This document shows positions 9,029 to 16,267 of a stretch of 64,000 nt of DNA, piece by piece; within the stretch, counting starts at the first letter, position 1, and each line of letters starts with the position of its first letter. Location of the stretch: assembly GCF_018130165.1 (NCBI RefSeq), contig NZ_JAFCLZ010000021.1, forward strand, positions 113,089 to 177,088. The letters run 5' to 3'. The notes beneath the pieces are model-generated. The model worked only from the letters and a program-made list of their open reading frames with translations, ran no database searches and was not told the origin of the DNA. The position numbers and the translations under genes were made by a program. The stretch is from Bradyrhizobium sp. JYMT SZCCT0180 (lineage in GTDB: Bacteria > Pseudomonadota > Alphaproteobacteria > Rhizobiales > Xanthobacteraceae).

Positions 9029-9433
9029 ATGGTCCTGAAAAGCGCTTTAGCTGCAGCGGTTTGCACGGGGTTTTTGGCATTGGCCGGCTCCGCGACCGCG
9101 GCTGAATATCGTCCGGGTGAGTTGCTCAGCCTTGATCTTCCGAGCGCCGTACTGTCGCCCAAGCGGATCGGGCCGGAAGCGAAATTCGGGCCGGTTCGGA
9201 TCGAGGCAAGGTCGGAGGACACGGAGGCGGATCTGGATTCGACCATCTGGCCCAAGCTGCCGCCACGCAAGGCGCATGTCGCCAAATCTCAGGCCGAGAA
9301 GGCCAGCACTGAGGCGCCGCGCGCCGCAGCGCGTGCGAAGCCGCGCCACAATCCGCTCGATGCGCAGGCGCGCGATGTCAGGATTCAAACCTGGCCGTGC
9401 AAGTCCGGCGGCATCTGCAGCTGGCAGCGATAG
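9029..9433 (+). CDS. Small exported hypothetical protein
   Basis: A 134-aa protein with a clear signal peptide (VLKSALAAAVCTGFLALAG, cleavage likely after ATAA). The mature part is basic and Ala/Lys-rich (APRAAARAKPRHN) and ends with two Cys (WPCKSGGICSWQR). The ATG at 9029 follows TTTCAGGAGG. I do not recognise a domain. It converges on the 42-aa membrane peptide gene, with one base between the two stop codons. Confidence 0.75.
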   Translation: MVLKSALAAAVCTGFLALAGSATAAEYRPGELLSLDLPSAVLSPKRIGPEAKFGPVRIEARSEDTEADLDSTIWPKLPPRKAHVAKSQAEKASTEAPRAAARAKPRHNPLDAQARDVRIQTWPCKSGGICSWQR

Positions 9434-9434
9434 C

Positions 9435-9563
9435 TCAGGGTTTTCCGATCAGATAGAAGACAGCCATGATCAGCACGGAGAGCGTCGTGATCACGCCGAG
9501 TACGGCGGCGGCGATCGCCGGCAATTGATGGGAATCCAGCCATCGTTGCAACGCGTTGCCCAT
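9435..9563 (-). CDS. 42-aa single-span membrane peptide
   Basis: A short ORF with a strong ribosome-binding site (CAGGAAGAG six to seven bases before the ATG). The product starts MGNALQRWLDSHQLPAIAAA and continues with a hydrophobic helix (VLGVITTLSVLIMAVFYLIG) before ending in Lys-Pro. The N-terminus is short and polar. It occupies the gap between the exported protein and the aldo/keto reductase. The function is unknown; small membrane proteins of this size often bind transporters or kinases. Confidence 0.6.
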   Translation of the reverse strand: MGNALQRWLDSHQLPAIAAAVLGVITTLSVLIMAVFYLIGKP

Positions 9564-9698
9564 CGCTCTTCCTGACCCGATCTTGATTTGCCCAGCGCCT
9601 TGCGGGCAGACTATTCATAGCGATCTATCCCACGCATCCAATGCCGTCCATGCGGCTTTCGTCTTCCCCGCGACACTTTACGCCTTTGGGAGCATTCA

Positions 9699-10517
9699 AT
9701 GGAAAATCTGCAAACGCAGGGCATTGCCCTGCCGAGGCTTGGGCTTGGCACCTTTCGGCTGCAGGGCGATGCCTGCCGCGCCGCGGTTGAAAGCGCGATT
9801 GCGCTGGGCTACCGGCATCTCGACACCGCGGAAATGTACGGCAATGAGGAGCCGATCGGCGCAGCGATCGCGTCCTCGCGCATCGCCCGCAAGGACCTGC
9901 ATGTCACCACCAAGGTCTGGAACGAGAACCTGGCGCCGGACGCGATTCGCCGGGCGTTCGATGCTTCCCTGAAGAAGCTGCGGCTCGACCAGGTCGATCT
10001 CTATCTGGTGCACTGGCCGTCGCGGAACATGAACCTGCCGGCGATGTTCGAGACCTTGATGAAGCTGAAGCAGGAGGGCCGCACCCGCGCCATCGGCGTC
10101 GCCAATTTCAACATCGCGCTCTTGAAGACCGTGGTCGAGGAGATCAAGGCGCCGATTGCCTGCAACCAGGTTGAATACCACGCGATGCTGGATCAGACAA
10201 AGCTGCGCAAATATCTCAGCGCCAAATCGATTCCGCTGGTTGCTTATTGCCCGCTGGCGCAGGGCCGCGTGGCCTCCGACGAGACTCTGACCGCGATCGG
10301 GCGGAAACATAATGCGAGCGCCGCACAGGTGGCGCTAAAATGGTTGCTCGACCAGGACGGCGTCGCCGCGATCCCGAAGGCCTCGCGCGCCGAAAGCCAA
10401 AAGGCCAATCTCGACGCGCTGAAGCTGCGGCTCGATGACGACGATCGAAAGGCAATCGCGGCCTTGCCGAAGGACAAACGTTGTGTAAATCCCGCCTTCG
10501 GGCCGGCGTGGGATTGA
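9699..10517 (+). CDS. Aldo/keto reductase (2,5-diketo-gluconate reductase type)
   Basis: A 272-aa NADPH-dependent aldo/keto reductase. The catalytic tetrad is complete: Asp42 and Tyr47 (HLDTAEMYGNE), Lys72 (VTTKVW) and His105 (LVHWP). The cofactor segment IPKASRAESQKANL lies near residue 225. Length and motifs fit the AKR5-like DkgA/DkgB group, reducing methylglyoxal or other small carbonyls. It is a lone gene with no operon partner visible. Confidence 0.92.
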   Translation: MENLQTQGIALPRLGLGTFRLQGDACRAAVESAIALGYRHLDTAEMYGNEEPIGAAIASSRIARKDLHVTTKVWNENLAPDAIRRAFDASLKKLRLDQVDLYLVHWPSRNMNLPAMFETLMKLKQEGRTRAIGVANFNIALLKTVVEEIKAPIACNQVEYHAMLDQTKLRKYLSAKSIPLVAYCPLAQGRVASDETLTAIGRKHNASAAQVALKWLLDQDGVAAIPKASRAESQKANLDALKLRLDDDDRKAIAALPKDKRCVNPAFGPAWD

Positions 10518-10618
10518 AGGCGATTCCTCCTTTTCCGTCCGCCGGAATTCAAGGTTTTTCGCTACACACGGGCTGAGGTCCAGTCCATACTGGGTGGCAT
10601 CAAAGGGAGGTCTAGAAA

Positions 10619-11791
10619 ATGCGTGAAGCTGTTATCGTTTCCTATGCACGTACGGGGCTGGCGAAGTCCGGCCGCGGCGGGTTCAATATCACCCCTCCGA
10701 TGTCCATGGCGGCCCACGCCATCAAGCACGCGGTCGAGCGCGCCGGCGTCGAGAAGGACTACGTCGAGGACTGCTATCTCGGCAATTGCGCGCACGGCGC
10801 GCCCAATATCGGCCGCCAGGCGGCGCTGCTCGCTGGCATGCCAAAGTCGACGGCCGGCGTTTCGGTCAACCGCTTCTGCTCCTCGGGGCTGCAGACCATC
10901 GCGATGGCCGCCAACTCGATCCGCTCGGACGGTGCCGATTGCATCGTGGCCGGCGGCGTTGAAAGCATCTCAATTCCCGGCGGCGGCTCGCCCAAGGAAT
11001 CGATCGATCCGGATTTGCTCAAGGCCGCCCCCGACATCTTCATGGCGATGATCGACACCGCCGATATCGTCGCCGAGCGCTACAAGCTCAGCCGCGAATA
11101 CCAGGACGAGTACTCGCTGGAATCGCAGCGCCGCATGGCGGCCGCGCAGCAGGCCAACAAGTTCAAGGACGAAATCGTCCCGATGAAGACCAGGATGAAG
11201 GTGGTCGACAAGGCGACCAAGGCGGAAAGCATCGTCGACTACACGGTCGATCGCGACGAATGCAACCGGCCCGAGACCACGATCGAAGGTCTCGCCAAGC
11301 TCGAGCCGGTCAAGGGCGCCGGCAAGTACGTCACGGCCGGCAACGCCAGCCAACTTTCGGATGGCGCAGCGGCCGTGGTGCTGATGGAAGCCAAGGATGC
11401 CGAAAAGCGCGGCCTGCAGCCGCTCGGCCGCTTCGTCGCCTGGGCAGCGGCGGGCTGCGAGCCGGACGAAATGGGCATCGGCCCGATCTTCGCCGTGCCA
11501 AAACTGTTGAAGCGCCATGGCCTCAAGATCGACGACATCGACCTCTGGGAGCTGAACGAAGCCTTCGCCAGCCAGTGTCTGTATTCCCGCGACAAGCTCG
11601 GCATCGATCCCGAGAAGTACAATGTCAACGGTGGTTCGATCGCGATCGGCCATCCCTTCGGCATGACCGGCGCGCGGCTCACCGGCCACATCCTGCAGGA
11701 AGGCCGTCGCCGCAAGGCGAAGTGGGGCGTCGTCACCATGTGTATCGGTGGTGGCCAGGGCGGCGCAGGCCTGTTCGAAATCTACAGCTGA
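10619..11791 (+). CDS. Acetyl-CoA acyltransferase (thiolase)
   Basis: A 390-aa thiolase catalysing thiolytic cleavage or condensation of acyl-CoA. The acyl-accepting Cys87 is in VNRFCSSGLQT, His345 in GGSIAIGHPFG, and the second active-site Cys375 in TMCIGGGQGG. The ribosome-binding site GGGAGG lies 8-13 bp before the ATG. It is monocistronic, ending at an intrinsic-terminator-like hairpin. The sequence alone does not separate 3-ketoacyl-CoA thiolase (FadA type) from acetoacetyl-CoA thiolase. Confidence 0.93.
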   Translation: MREAVIVSYARTGLAKSGRGGFNITPPMSMAAHAIKHAVERAGVEKDYVEDCYLGNCAHGAPNIGRQAALLAGMPKSTAGVSVNRFCSSGLQTIAMAANSIRSDGADCIVAGGVESISIPGGGSPKESIDPDLLKAAPDIFMAMIDTADIVAERYKLSREYQDEYSLESQRRMAAAQQANKFKDEIVPMKTRMKVVDKATKAESIVDYTVDRDECNRPETTIEGLAKLEPVKGAGKYVTAGNASQLSDGAAAVVLMEAKDAEKRGLQPLGRFVAWAAAGCEPDEMGIGPIFAVPKLLKRHGLKIDDIDLWELNEAFASQCLYSRDKLGIDPEKYNVNGGSIAIGHPFGMTGARLTGHILQEGRRRKAKWGVVTMCIGGGQGGAGLFEIYS

Positions 11792-11844
11792 TCGGCCGTT
11801 ACAAGCGGCTTTGCTGAAGAAGCTGAACGATCATACGAACAAAG

Positions 11845-11870
11845 AAAATGGCTCCGCGAGGAGCCATTTT
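11845..11870 (+). terminator. Intrinsic terminator after the thiolase gene
   Basis: A perfect 11-bp stem, AAAATGGCTCC / GGAGCCATTTT, closes on a GCGA tetraloop. The A- and T-rich stem ends let it work from either strand, serving the thiolase (+) and possibly the His-rich gene (-). Confidence 0.8.
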
Positions 11871-11903
11871 CCGTTGAGACGCAAGTTTCGTTGGGCGCAA
11901 GCC

Positions 11904-12140
11904 TCAGTAACGATGCCTCTTGATGATCACGGTCTTGTTGTGGTGACCATGACCACGATGTCCGCGATGGTAGCCGCGGTCACGATGCCCGCGGTATTCG
12001 GCGCGTGCACCGTGAGAGTGGTGATGGCCTTGGTGATAACCGCCGCCACGCTTGATCACAACAGTCTGTGCGCTTGCAATCGACGGCACCCCGATGATGA
12101 TCGCGCCAAGCGCGGCCAAAATTAATCCAAACTTCTTCAT
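11904..12140 (-). CDS. His/Gly/Arg-rich small exported protein
   Basis: A 78-aa protein with a signal peptide (KKFGLILAALGAIIIGVPSIASA, cleavage after ASA). The mature region is dominated by His, Gly, Arg and Tyr (HQGHHHSHG, HRGHRGHGHHN) and is framed by two similar hydrophobic-basic segments, TVVIKRGGG and TVIIKRHRY. GGAGAGGAC precedes the ATG. His-rich periplasmic proteins of this kind may bind metal ions, but no domain is recognised. A GGAAC-N17-GTT sequence upstream suggests stress-sigma control. Confidence 0.75.
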   Translation of the reverse strand: MKKFGLILAALGAIIIGVPSIASAQTVVIKRGGGYHQGHHHSHGARAEYRGHRDRGYHRGHRGHGHHNKTVIIKRHRY

Positions 12141-12470
12141 TACTTGTCCTCTCCATTGAGCGGATAGAACAGCGCATCGGCGTGAACGTTCCGACGGAAC
12201 TTGAAGAGAATTATGAATGTCTGTTCAGCCGCGATTGTCTCGAACAGCGGCGCGCATTGGTTCCGCGCACGAGCAAATTTCTTTAGTCCAATAACTCACG
12301 CTCGAAACATTGCGTTTCACGTGACTGATCTGGACAGCCGCGCCCCACGGACCGTCCAGCCGCACGGTCTTTGATACCCGTCTGGGTTGATCGTGGGCAT
12401 GCGCCCGCTTGCGTAAAGCCCGGTCCCGGCGCATCATCGCGCCATAAAAATCATATGGGGGAGCGATGCC
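12141..12470. other. 330-bp intergenic region with divergent promoters
   Basis: This region separates the His-rich gene (-) from the amidohydrolase (+). It holds the GGAAC-N17-GTT candidate on the - strand and a TCACGTGA palindrome near 12320. The open frame on the - strand at 12225-12437 has Arg-rich shadow composition and I do not call it a gene. Confidence 0.5.
12168..12192 (-). promoter_or_regulatory. Candidate EcfG-type (general stress) promoter
   Basis: On the - strand GGAAC (12192-12188) is followed after 17 bases by GTT (12170-12168), about 28 bp before the start of the His-rich gene. Alphaproteobacterial EcfG promoters are described as GGAAC-N16/17-CGTT; the base before GTT here is T, so it is an imperfect match. 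Chance occurrence cannot be excluded. Confidence 0.35.
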
Positions 12471-13751
12471 ATGAGCGGGTTTTCACGCCGTGATTTTCTG
12501 AGCCTGTCAGGATCGGCAGCGGTTGCTGCGATGTCGGCACCGGCCAATGCCGCGATGGGTCCAAACGACAAGTTCGACCTCGTGATCAAGGGCGGCGATG
12601 TGCTCGATCCCAGCCAGTCGTTGCGGGGAAAACGTGATATCGGCATTCGCTGGGGCATGATCGAGGCGGTTGAGGCCGATATTCCGGCCGCACGCGCCGC
12701 GAAGACCATCGACGCTGCCGGCAAACTGGTGACGCCGGGATTGATCGACCTGCACTCCCATGTCTACCCCTATGGCTCGGCGATCGGCATTCCCGCCGAC
12801 GAATTGGTGCAGGCCCAGGCAACGACGACCGTCGTGTCGGCGGGGGACGCCGGCGTCAACAATATCGCAGCGCTGCGCCGCTACATCGTGGCGCAATCCC
12901 GCGCACGGATTTACGCCTTCGTCCACATCGCCAATCACGGCCTGTCGGGCTTCCCGGTCGCCGAACTCTACAACATCGACCACGCGCAGCTCGACGCCTG
13001 CGCCATGGCGCTGGCCGAGAATCCGGATTTCCTGCTCGGCGTCAAAGTCCGGATGTCGGAGAATGTCATCGCCAAGCACGGCCTCGAACCGCTGAAGCGA
13101 GCGATAAAGGCCTGCGAGATGTGTGGCTGGCCGGCCAAGATGATGGTGCATATCGGCGGCGTCGAGACCAGGGAGTTGATGTCGCAGATTCTCGATCTGC
13201 TGCGGCCGGGTGACGTATTGACCCATGCCTATTCCGGGGCACCGAACATCGGCGGTGTCTTCACCAACATCGTGCAGGATGGCAAGCTGCTGCCGGCAGC
13301 GCTTGCCGCCAAGCAGCGCGGCGTGATGTTCGACGTCGGGCATGGCGGCGGCAGTTTCGATTTCACGGTGGCTGAGCCTGCGATCGCGGGCGGCTGCCCG
13401 CCCGACACGATCTCGTCCGACATCCACGTCTTCTCCGGCAACTCGCCCGGCATGCCGTATCTGCCGAACGTGATGAGCAAGTTCATCCCGCTCGGATTTA
13501 CGGTGGAGCAGGTGGTGGCGATGGCAACCTCGGCGCCGGCCAAGATCATCAACCGCGCACCGAAAATCGGCACGCTGCAAGTCGGCGCGCCCGGCGACGT
13601 CGCGATCATGGACCTGGTGGAGGCGCAGGTCTCGTTCGTCGACACCCGCAACAACAAGCGCGAGGGCAAGCTGCTGCTGAAACCGGTGCAGACCGTGATC
13701 AACGGCGTGCCGTTCGGCCGGCCGTATCAGGCGCCATTCGCAGTCCGGTAG
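12471..13751 (+). CDS. Amidohydrolase/deacetylase-family metallohydrolase, Tat-exported
   Basis: A 426-aa amidohydrolase-superfamily enzyme related to the dihydroorotase-like deacetylases. A twin-arginine leader (SRRDFLSLSG, cleavage near ANA) indicates folded export to the periplasm, unusual for this superfamily. Metal ligands include His95 and His97 (DLHSHV), probably carboxylated Lys192 (GVKVR), further His in VHIGG and THAYSG, and Asp in SSDIHVFS. It cleaves an amide or ester; the substrate is not predictable. It ends 1 bp before the stop of the convergent EamA gene. Confidence 0.85.
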   Translation: MSGFSRRDFLSLSGSAAVAAMSAPANAAMGPNDKFDLVIKGGDVLDPSQSLRGKRDIGIRWGMIEAVEADIPAARAAKTIDAAGKLVTPGLIDLHSHVYPYGSAIGIPADELVQAQATTTVVSAGDAGVNNIAALRRYIVAQSRARIYAFVHIANHGLSGFPVAELYNIDHAQLDACAMALAENPDFLLGVKVRMSENVIAKHGLEPLKRAIKACEMCGWPAKMMVHIGGVETRELMSQILDLLRPGDVLTHAYSGAPNIGGVFTNIVQDGKLLPAALAAKQRGVMFDVGHGGGSFDFTVAEPAIAGGCPPDTISSDIHVFSGNSPGMPYLPNVMSKFIPLGFTVEQVVAMATSAPAKIINRAPKIGTLQVGAPGDVAIMDLVEAQVSFVDTRNNKREGKLLLKPVQTVINGVPFGRPYQAPFAVR

Positions 13752-13752
13752 T

Positions 13753-14700
13753 TCAGCCTGATTGCCCCTGCGCGCGGCTGTCGCCGACGATGTCGGCGAT
13801 GACGGCGGCCATGACCAGGGCGCCGCCGATGAAAACCCGGATTCCGGGAATTTCAGCAAACGCCAGCCACACCCAAAACGGCATCAGCGGCGTCTCCAGC
13901 GTTGAGATCAGGGCGGCCTGGTTGGATGGCAGGAAACGCGAGCCGATGAAAAACAAAGTCAGGCCGATCGCGACCTGAAAGAATCCGAACATCGCAAGGA
14001 TGAACAGGTCGAACGCGGTGACGCCGGCGATGTCGTGAGCAAAGGGAATACTGACCACGCTGCCCAGGATGTTCGAGATCGCTGCAGCCGCGACCATTGA
14101 TGTGCCTTTGTGCCGCCGCACCATGACAGTCATCGCTGATATCGCCAGCGCCATGAAGATGGCGAGCGCTATTCCACGAATGTCGGAATCGGCGCGCGCG
14201 TTGCCGAGGATGATTGCAACGCCGCAGAGCGCCACGACACTCGCCAGCATGGTTCGCAATCTCGGGATTTCACGCAGCCATACCCACGCGAGGGCGGCGG
14301 CGAGGAACGGACCGGTTGCGATGATGATCGCGACGTTGGAGACGCTGGTCAATTGCAGGGCAGGGATGAAGGCGAGCATCGCCGCCGTCGAATACGACGC
14401 GACCAGCCAGCCGCTTTTCCCCATCCTAGTGAGCTCGTGCAGGCCGGCGCGGCCTTGCAGCAGCACCATCATGGCCGCGATCAGGCCGCCGCCGAACAAC
14501 CCCCGCCAGAACAGGATGGTCCAGGAATCATAGGCAAGCAGCCGCGTGAAGAACGGCGCGGTGCTCCAGGCGATCGCGGCGGCGACGACGAGGGCAATGC
14601 CGAGGCGGTGCTGGGAGGCGGCGCCGGTCACCTCAGGTGCGCCCTCGCGCACCTCAGGTGCGTGCTTGCGCACCTCACGTCCGCGCCCGCTTCTCCACAT
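13753..14700 (-). CDS. EamA/DMT-family transporter
   Basis: An integral membrane protein with about ten hydrophobic spans arranged as two EamA halves (for example IALVVAAAIAWSTAPFF, VAIIIATGPFLAAALAWV, VFIGGALVMAAVIADIV). It probably exports a metabolite. The ATG at 14700 gives 315 aa and overlaps the upstream aminotransferase by 26 bp. A GTG at 14631 gives 292 aa, closer to the family norm. The disputed N-terminus is encoded by a 21-bp tandem repeat. The aminotransferase-exporter pairing suggests amino-acid efflux. Confidence 0.8.
   Translation of the reverse strand: MWRSGRGREVRKHAPEVREGAPEVTGAASQHRLGIALVVAAAIAWSTAPFFTRLLAYDSWTILFWRGLFGGGLIAAMMVLLQGRAGLHELTRMGKSGWLVASYSTAAMLAFIPALQLTSVSNVAIIIATGPFLAAALAWVWLREIPRLRTMLASVVALCGVAIILGNARADSDIRGIALAIFMALAISAMTVMVRRHKGTSMVAAAAISNILGSVVSIPFAHDIAGVTAFDLFILAMFGFFQVAIGLTLFFIGSRFLPSNQAALISTLETPLMPFWVWLAFAEIPGIRVFIGGALVMAAVIADIVGDSRAQGQSG
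14629..14691. repeat. 21-bp tandem repeat, three units, at a gene junction
   Basis: Three adjacent 21-bp units each begin CACCTCA and share most positions (14629-14649, 14650-14670, 14671-14691; the third is more diverged). Two contain the near-palindrome ACCTCAGGT. The array covers the stop codon of the aminotransferase and the possible start region of the EamA gene. Confidence 0.8.
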
Positions 14701-15919
14701 TGGCGCTTCGCTCGGGCACGCCGAACTCCTTGCGGCAGACGTCCGCCAGCACGGCGACCCCTTCGCGGATCTGCTCATGGGAGGGGCTGGCAAAGCACAG
14801 CCGCAAGCGGCTGCCGGCATAGGACTTGTCGGTCGACCATTCCGGCCCCGGGTTGATGGCGACGCCGGCGGCCAATGCAGCCTGATACAGCTTCAGCGTA
14901 TCGACATTGTCGGGGAGTTTGACCCACAGGAAGATGCCGCCCTTGGGATCCTCGAACTCGGCTGATGTGCCGAACTGCTCGTTGAGCGCCTCCATCAGCG
15001 TGTCCAGCTTGGCGCGCAGGCCGCGTGTCAGCTTCGGCACGTGGGTTGCGAAATGCGGCGCGCAATATTCAGCGAGCACCATCTGCTCCAGCGCGCCACT
15101 TCCGGCATCGGTCTTCAGCGCCAGCATCCGCGACATCATCTCCCAGGGCGCGACGATGAATCCGACCCGCAGCGCCGGCGCAATCGATTTGGAGAACGAG
15201 CCGATATGGATGACGCCGCCTTGCTTGCTCATCGCATAGATCGCGGGCGGGCGCTGGCCGTTCCAGATCAGGTCGGCGTAGCAATCGTCCTCGAAGATCG
15301 GCACGCCGTATTCCTGCGACAGTTTTATCATTTCGGCGCGCCGCGCCTCCGGCAGGATCGAGCCGGTCGGGTTCTGCACGGTCGGGATGGTGTAGATGTA
15401 TTTCGGCATGATGCCGCGCCGCTTGTGGTCGGCCAGAACAGCTGCCAGCGCATCCATCCGCATGCCCTCGTCGTCGAGGGGAATGCCGACCGCCTTGACG
15501 CCGAGCCGGGTCAGCCGGCTCAGCGAGCCCTGATAGGTCTCCTGTTCGATCAGCACGGTATCGCCGCGCGCCAGCAGCGTCGTGTTGACGAGGTCGAGCG
15601 CCTGCAGCGAACCAGAGACGATCATGACGTCGTCGGCGGTGCAGCCGATGCCTGCGTCGCGCTTGAGTTTCCTGGTGAGGAATTCGCGCAGGGGGCGGTA
15701 GCCCTGCGGGCCGCTGGCGAGGCCGTAGGTCGCGAGCGTCTTGCCCTCGCGCTGGAGCACGGCGGTCATCGCCTCGATCAGGCCATCGACCGGCACCTGG
15801 TCGGGATCATTGTTGCCGCCGACGAAACTGTATTTGGCCAGACCCGTCCACCGCGCCGCCGGCGCCGGCAATCCGGCCGGCAGCAGTGGTGCGAAATCGA
15901 AGATTGATGCGGTAGACAT
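14675..15919 (-). CDS. PLP-dependent aminotransferase (class I/II, 2-aminoadipate type)
   Basis: A 414-aa fold-type I aminotransferase. The PLP lysine is Lys244 in IGSFSKSIAPALRVGF. PTVQNPTG and the FEDDCYADL segment are typical of the MocR/LysN-like subgroup, but no GntR winged helix is attached, so it is an enzyme rather than a regulator. It probably uses aromatic, branched or 2-aminoadipate substrates. It is co-directional with and overlaps the EamA exporter. Confidence 0.9.
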   Translation of the reverse strand: MSTASIFDFAPLLPAGLPAPAARWTGLAKYSFVGGNNDPDQVPVDGLIEAMTAVLQREGKTLATYGLASGPQGYRPLREFLTRKLKRDAGIGCTADDVMIVSGSLQALDLVNTTLLARGDTVLIEQETYQGSLSRLTRLGVKAVGIPLDDEGMRMDALAAVLADHKRRGIMPKYIYTIPTVQNPTGSILPEARRAEMIKLSQEYGVPIFEDDCYADLIWNGQRPPAIYAMSKQGGVIHIGSFSKSIAPALRVGFIVAPWEMMSRMLALKTDAGSGALEQMVLAEYCAPHFATHVPKLTRGLRAKLDTLMEALNEQFGTSAEFEDPKGGIFLWVKLPDNVDTLKLYQAALAAGVAINPGPEWSTDKSYAGSRLRLCFASPSHEQIREGVAVLADVCRKEFGVPERSANVEKRART

Positions 15920-16086
15920 TGGACATTCACTCCAGTTTTGTTTTTCGTTGAGACGGCCGCTGGCGCGGCCCTCCGGTATTTGGTTAGTTCTTACCGGCGA
16001 TCTTAGTCGGTCGCCGTCGGGGGATGAAAGCGGAATGTCTGCTATCGATGCTGCCCATATGGCGGGGGTGCGTGCAGGGTTCGCCG

Positions 16087-16209
16087 TCAGGAACCGTCCA
16101 AATTTTGCCGGATGCTGGCGGCCGCCTGCGCCTGCGTTCCCGGTGTGGAAAGGATCGACAGGCAGGCAAGAATCGCTAGAAAGAGACCCGTCAGGCGGAT
16201 GTGACCCAT
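16087..16209 (-). CDS. Possible 40-aa exported peptide
   Basis: A short ORF starting MGHIRLTGLFLAILACLSIL with a convincing signal peptide (hydrophobic core then TQAQA) and only about 12 mature residues. It lies in the 348-bp gap between the aminotransferase and the antiporter and is divergent from the latter. The ribosome-binding site is weak (CGAGAA). It could be a real secreted peptide, a remnant of a longer exported protein, or chance. Confidence 0.35.
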   Translation of the reverse strand: MGHIRLTGLFLAILACLSILSTPGTQAQAAASIRQNLDGS

Positions 16210-16267
16210 TTCTCGTTTGACCGTTGCGCCCCGGCCTTTAGGTTGCAATGAGGAAAAGTCAGGAAAT

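Noticed and set aside
12507..13859. A 450-codon - strand frame opposite the amidohydrolase
   Set aside because: Antisense shadow of a gene with full metal-binding motifs.
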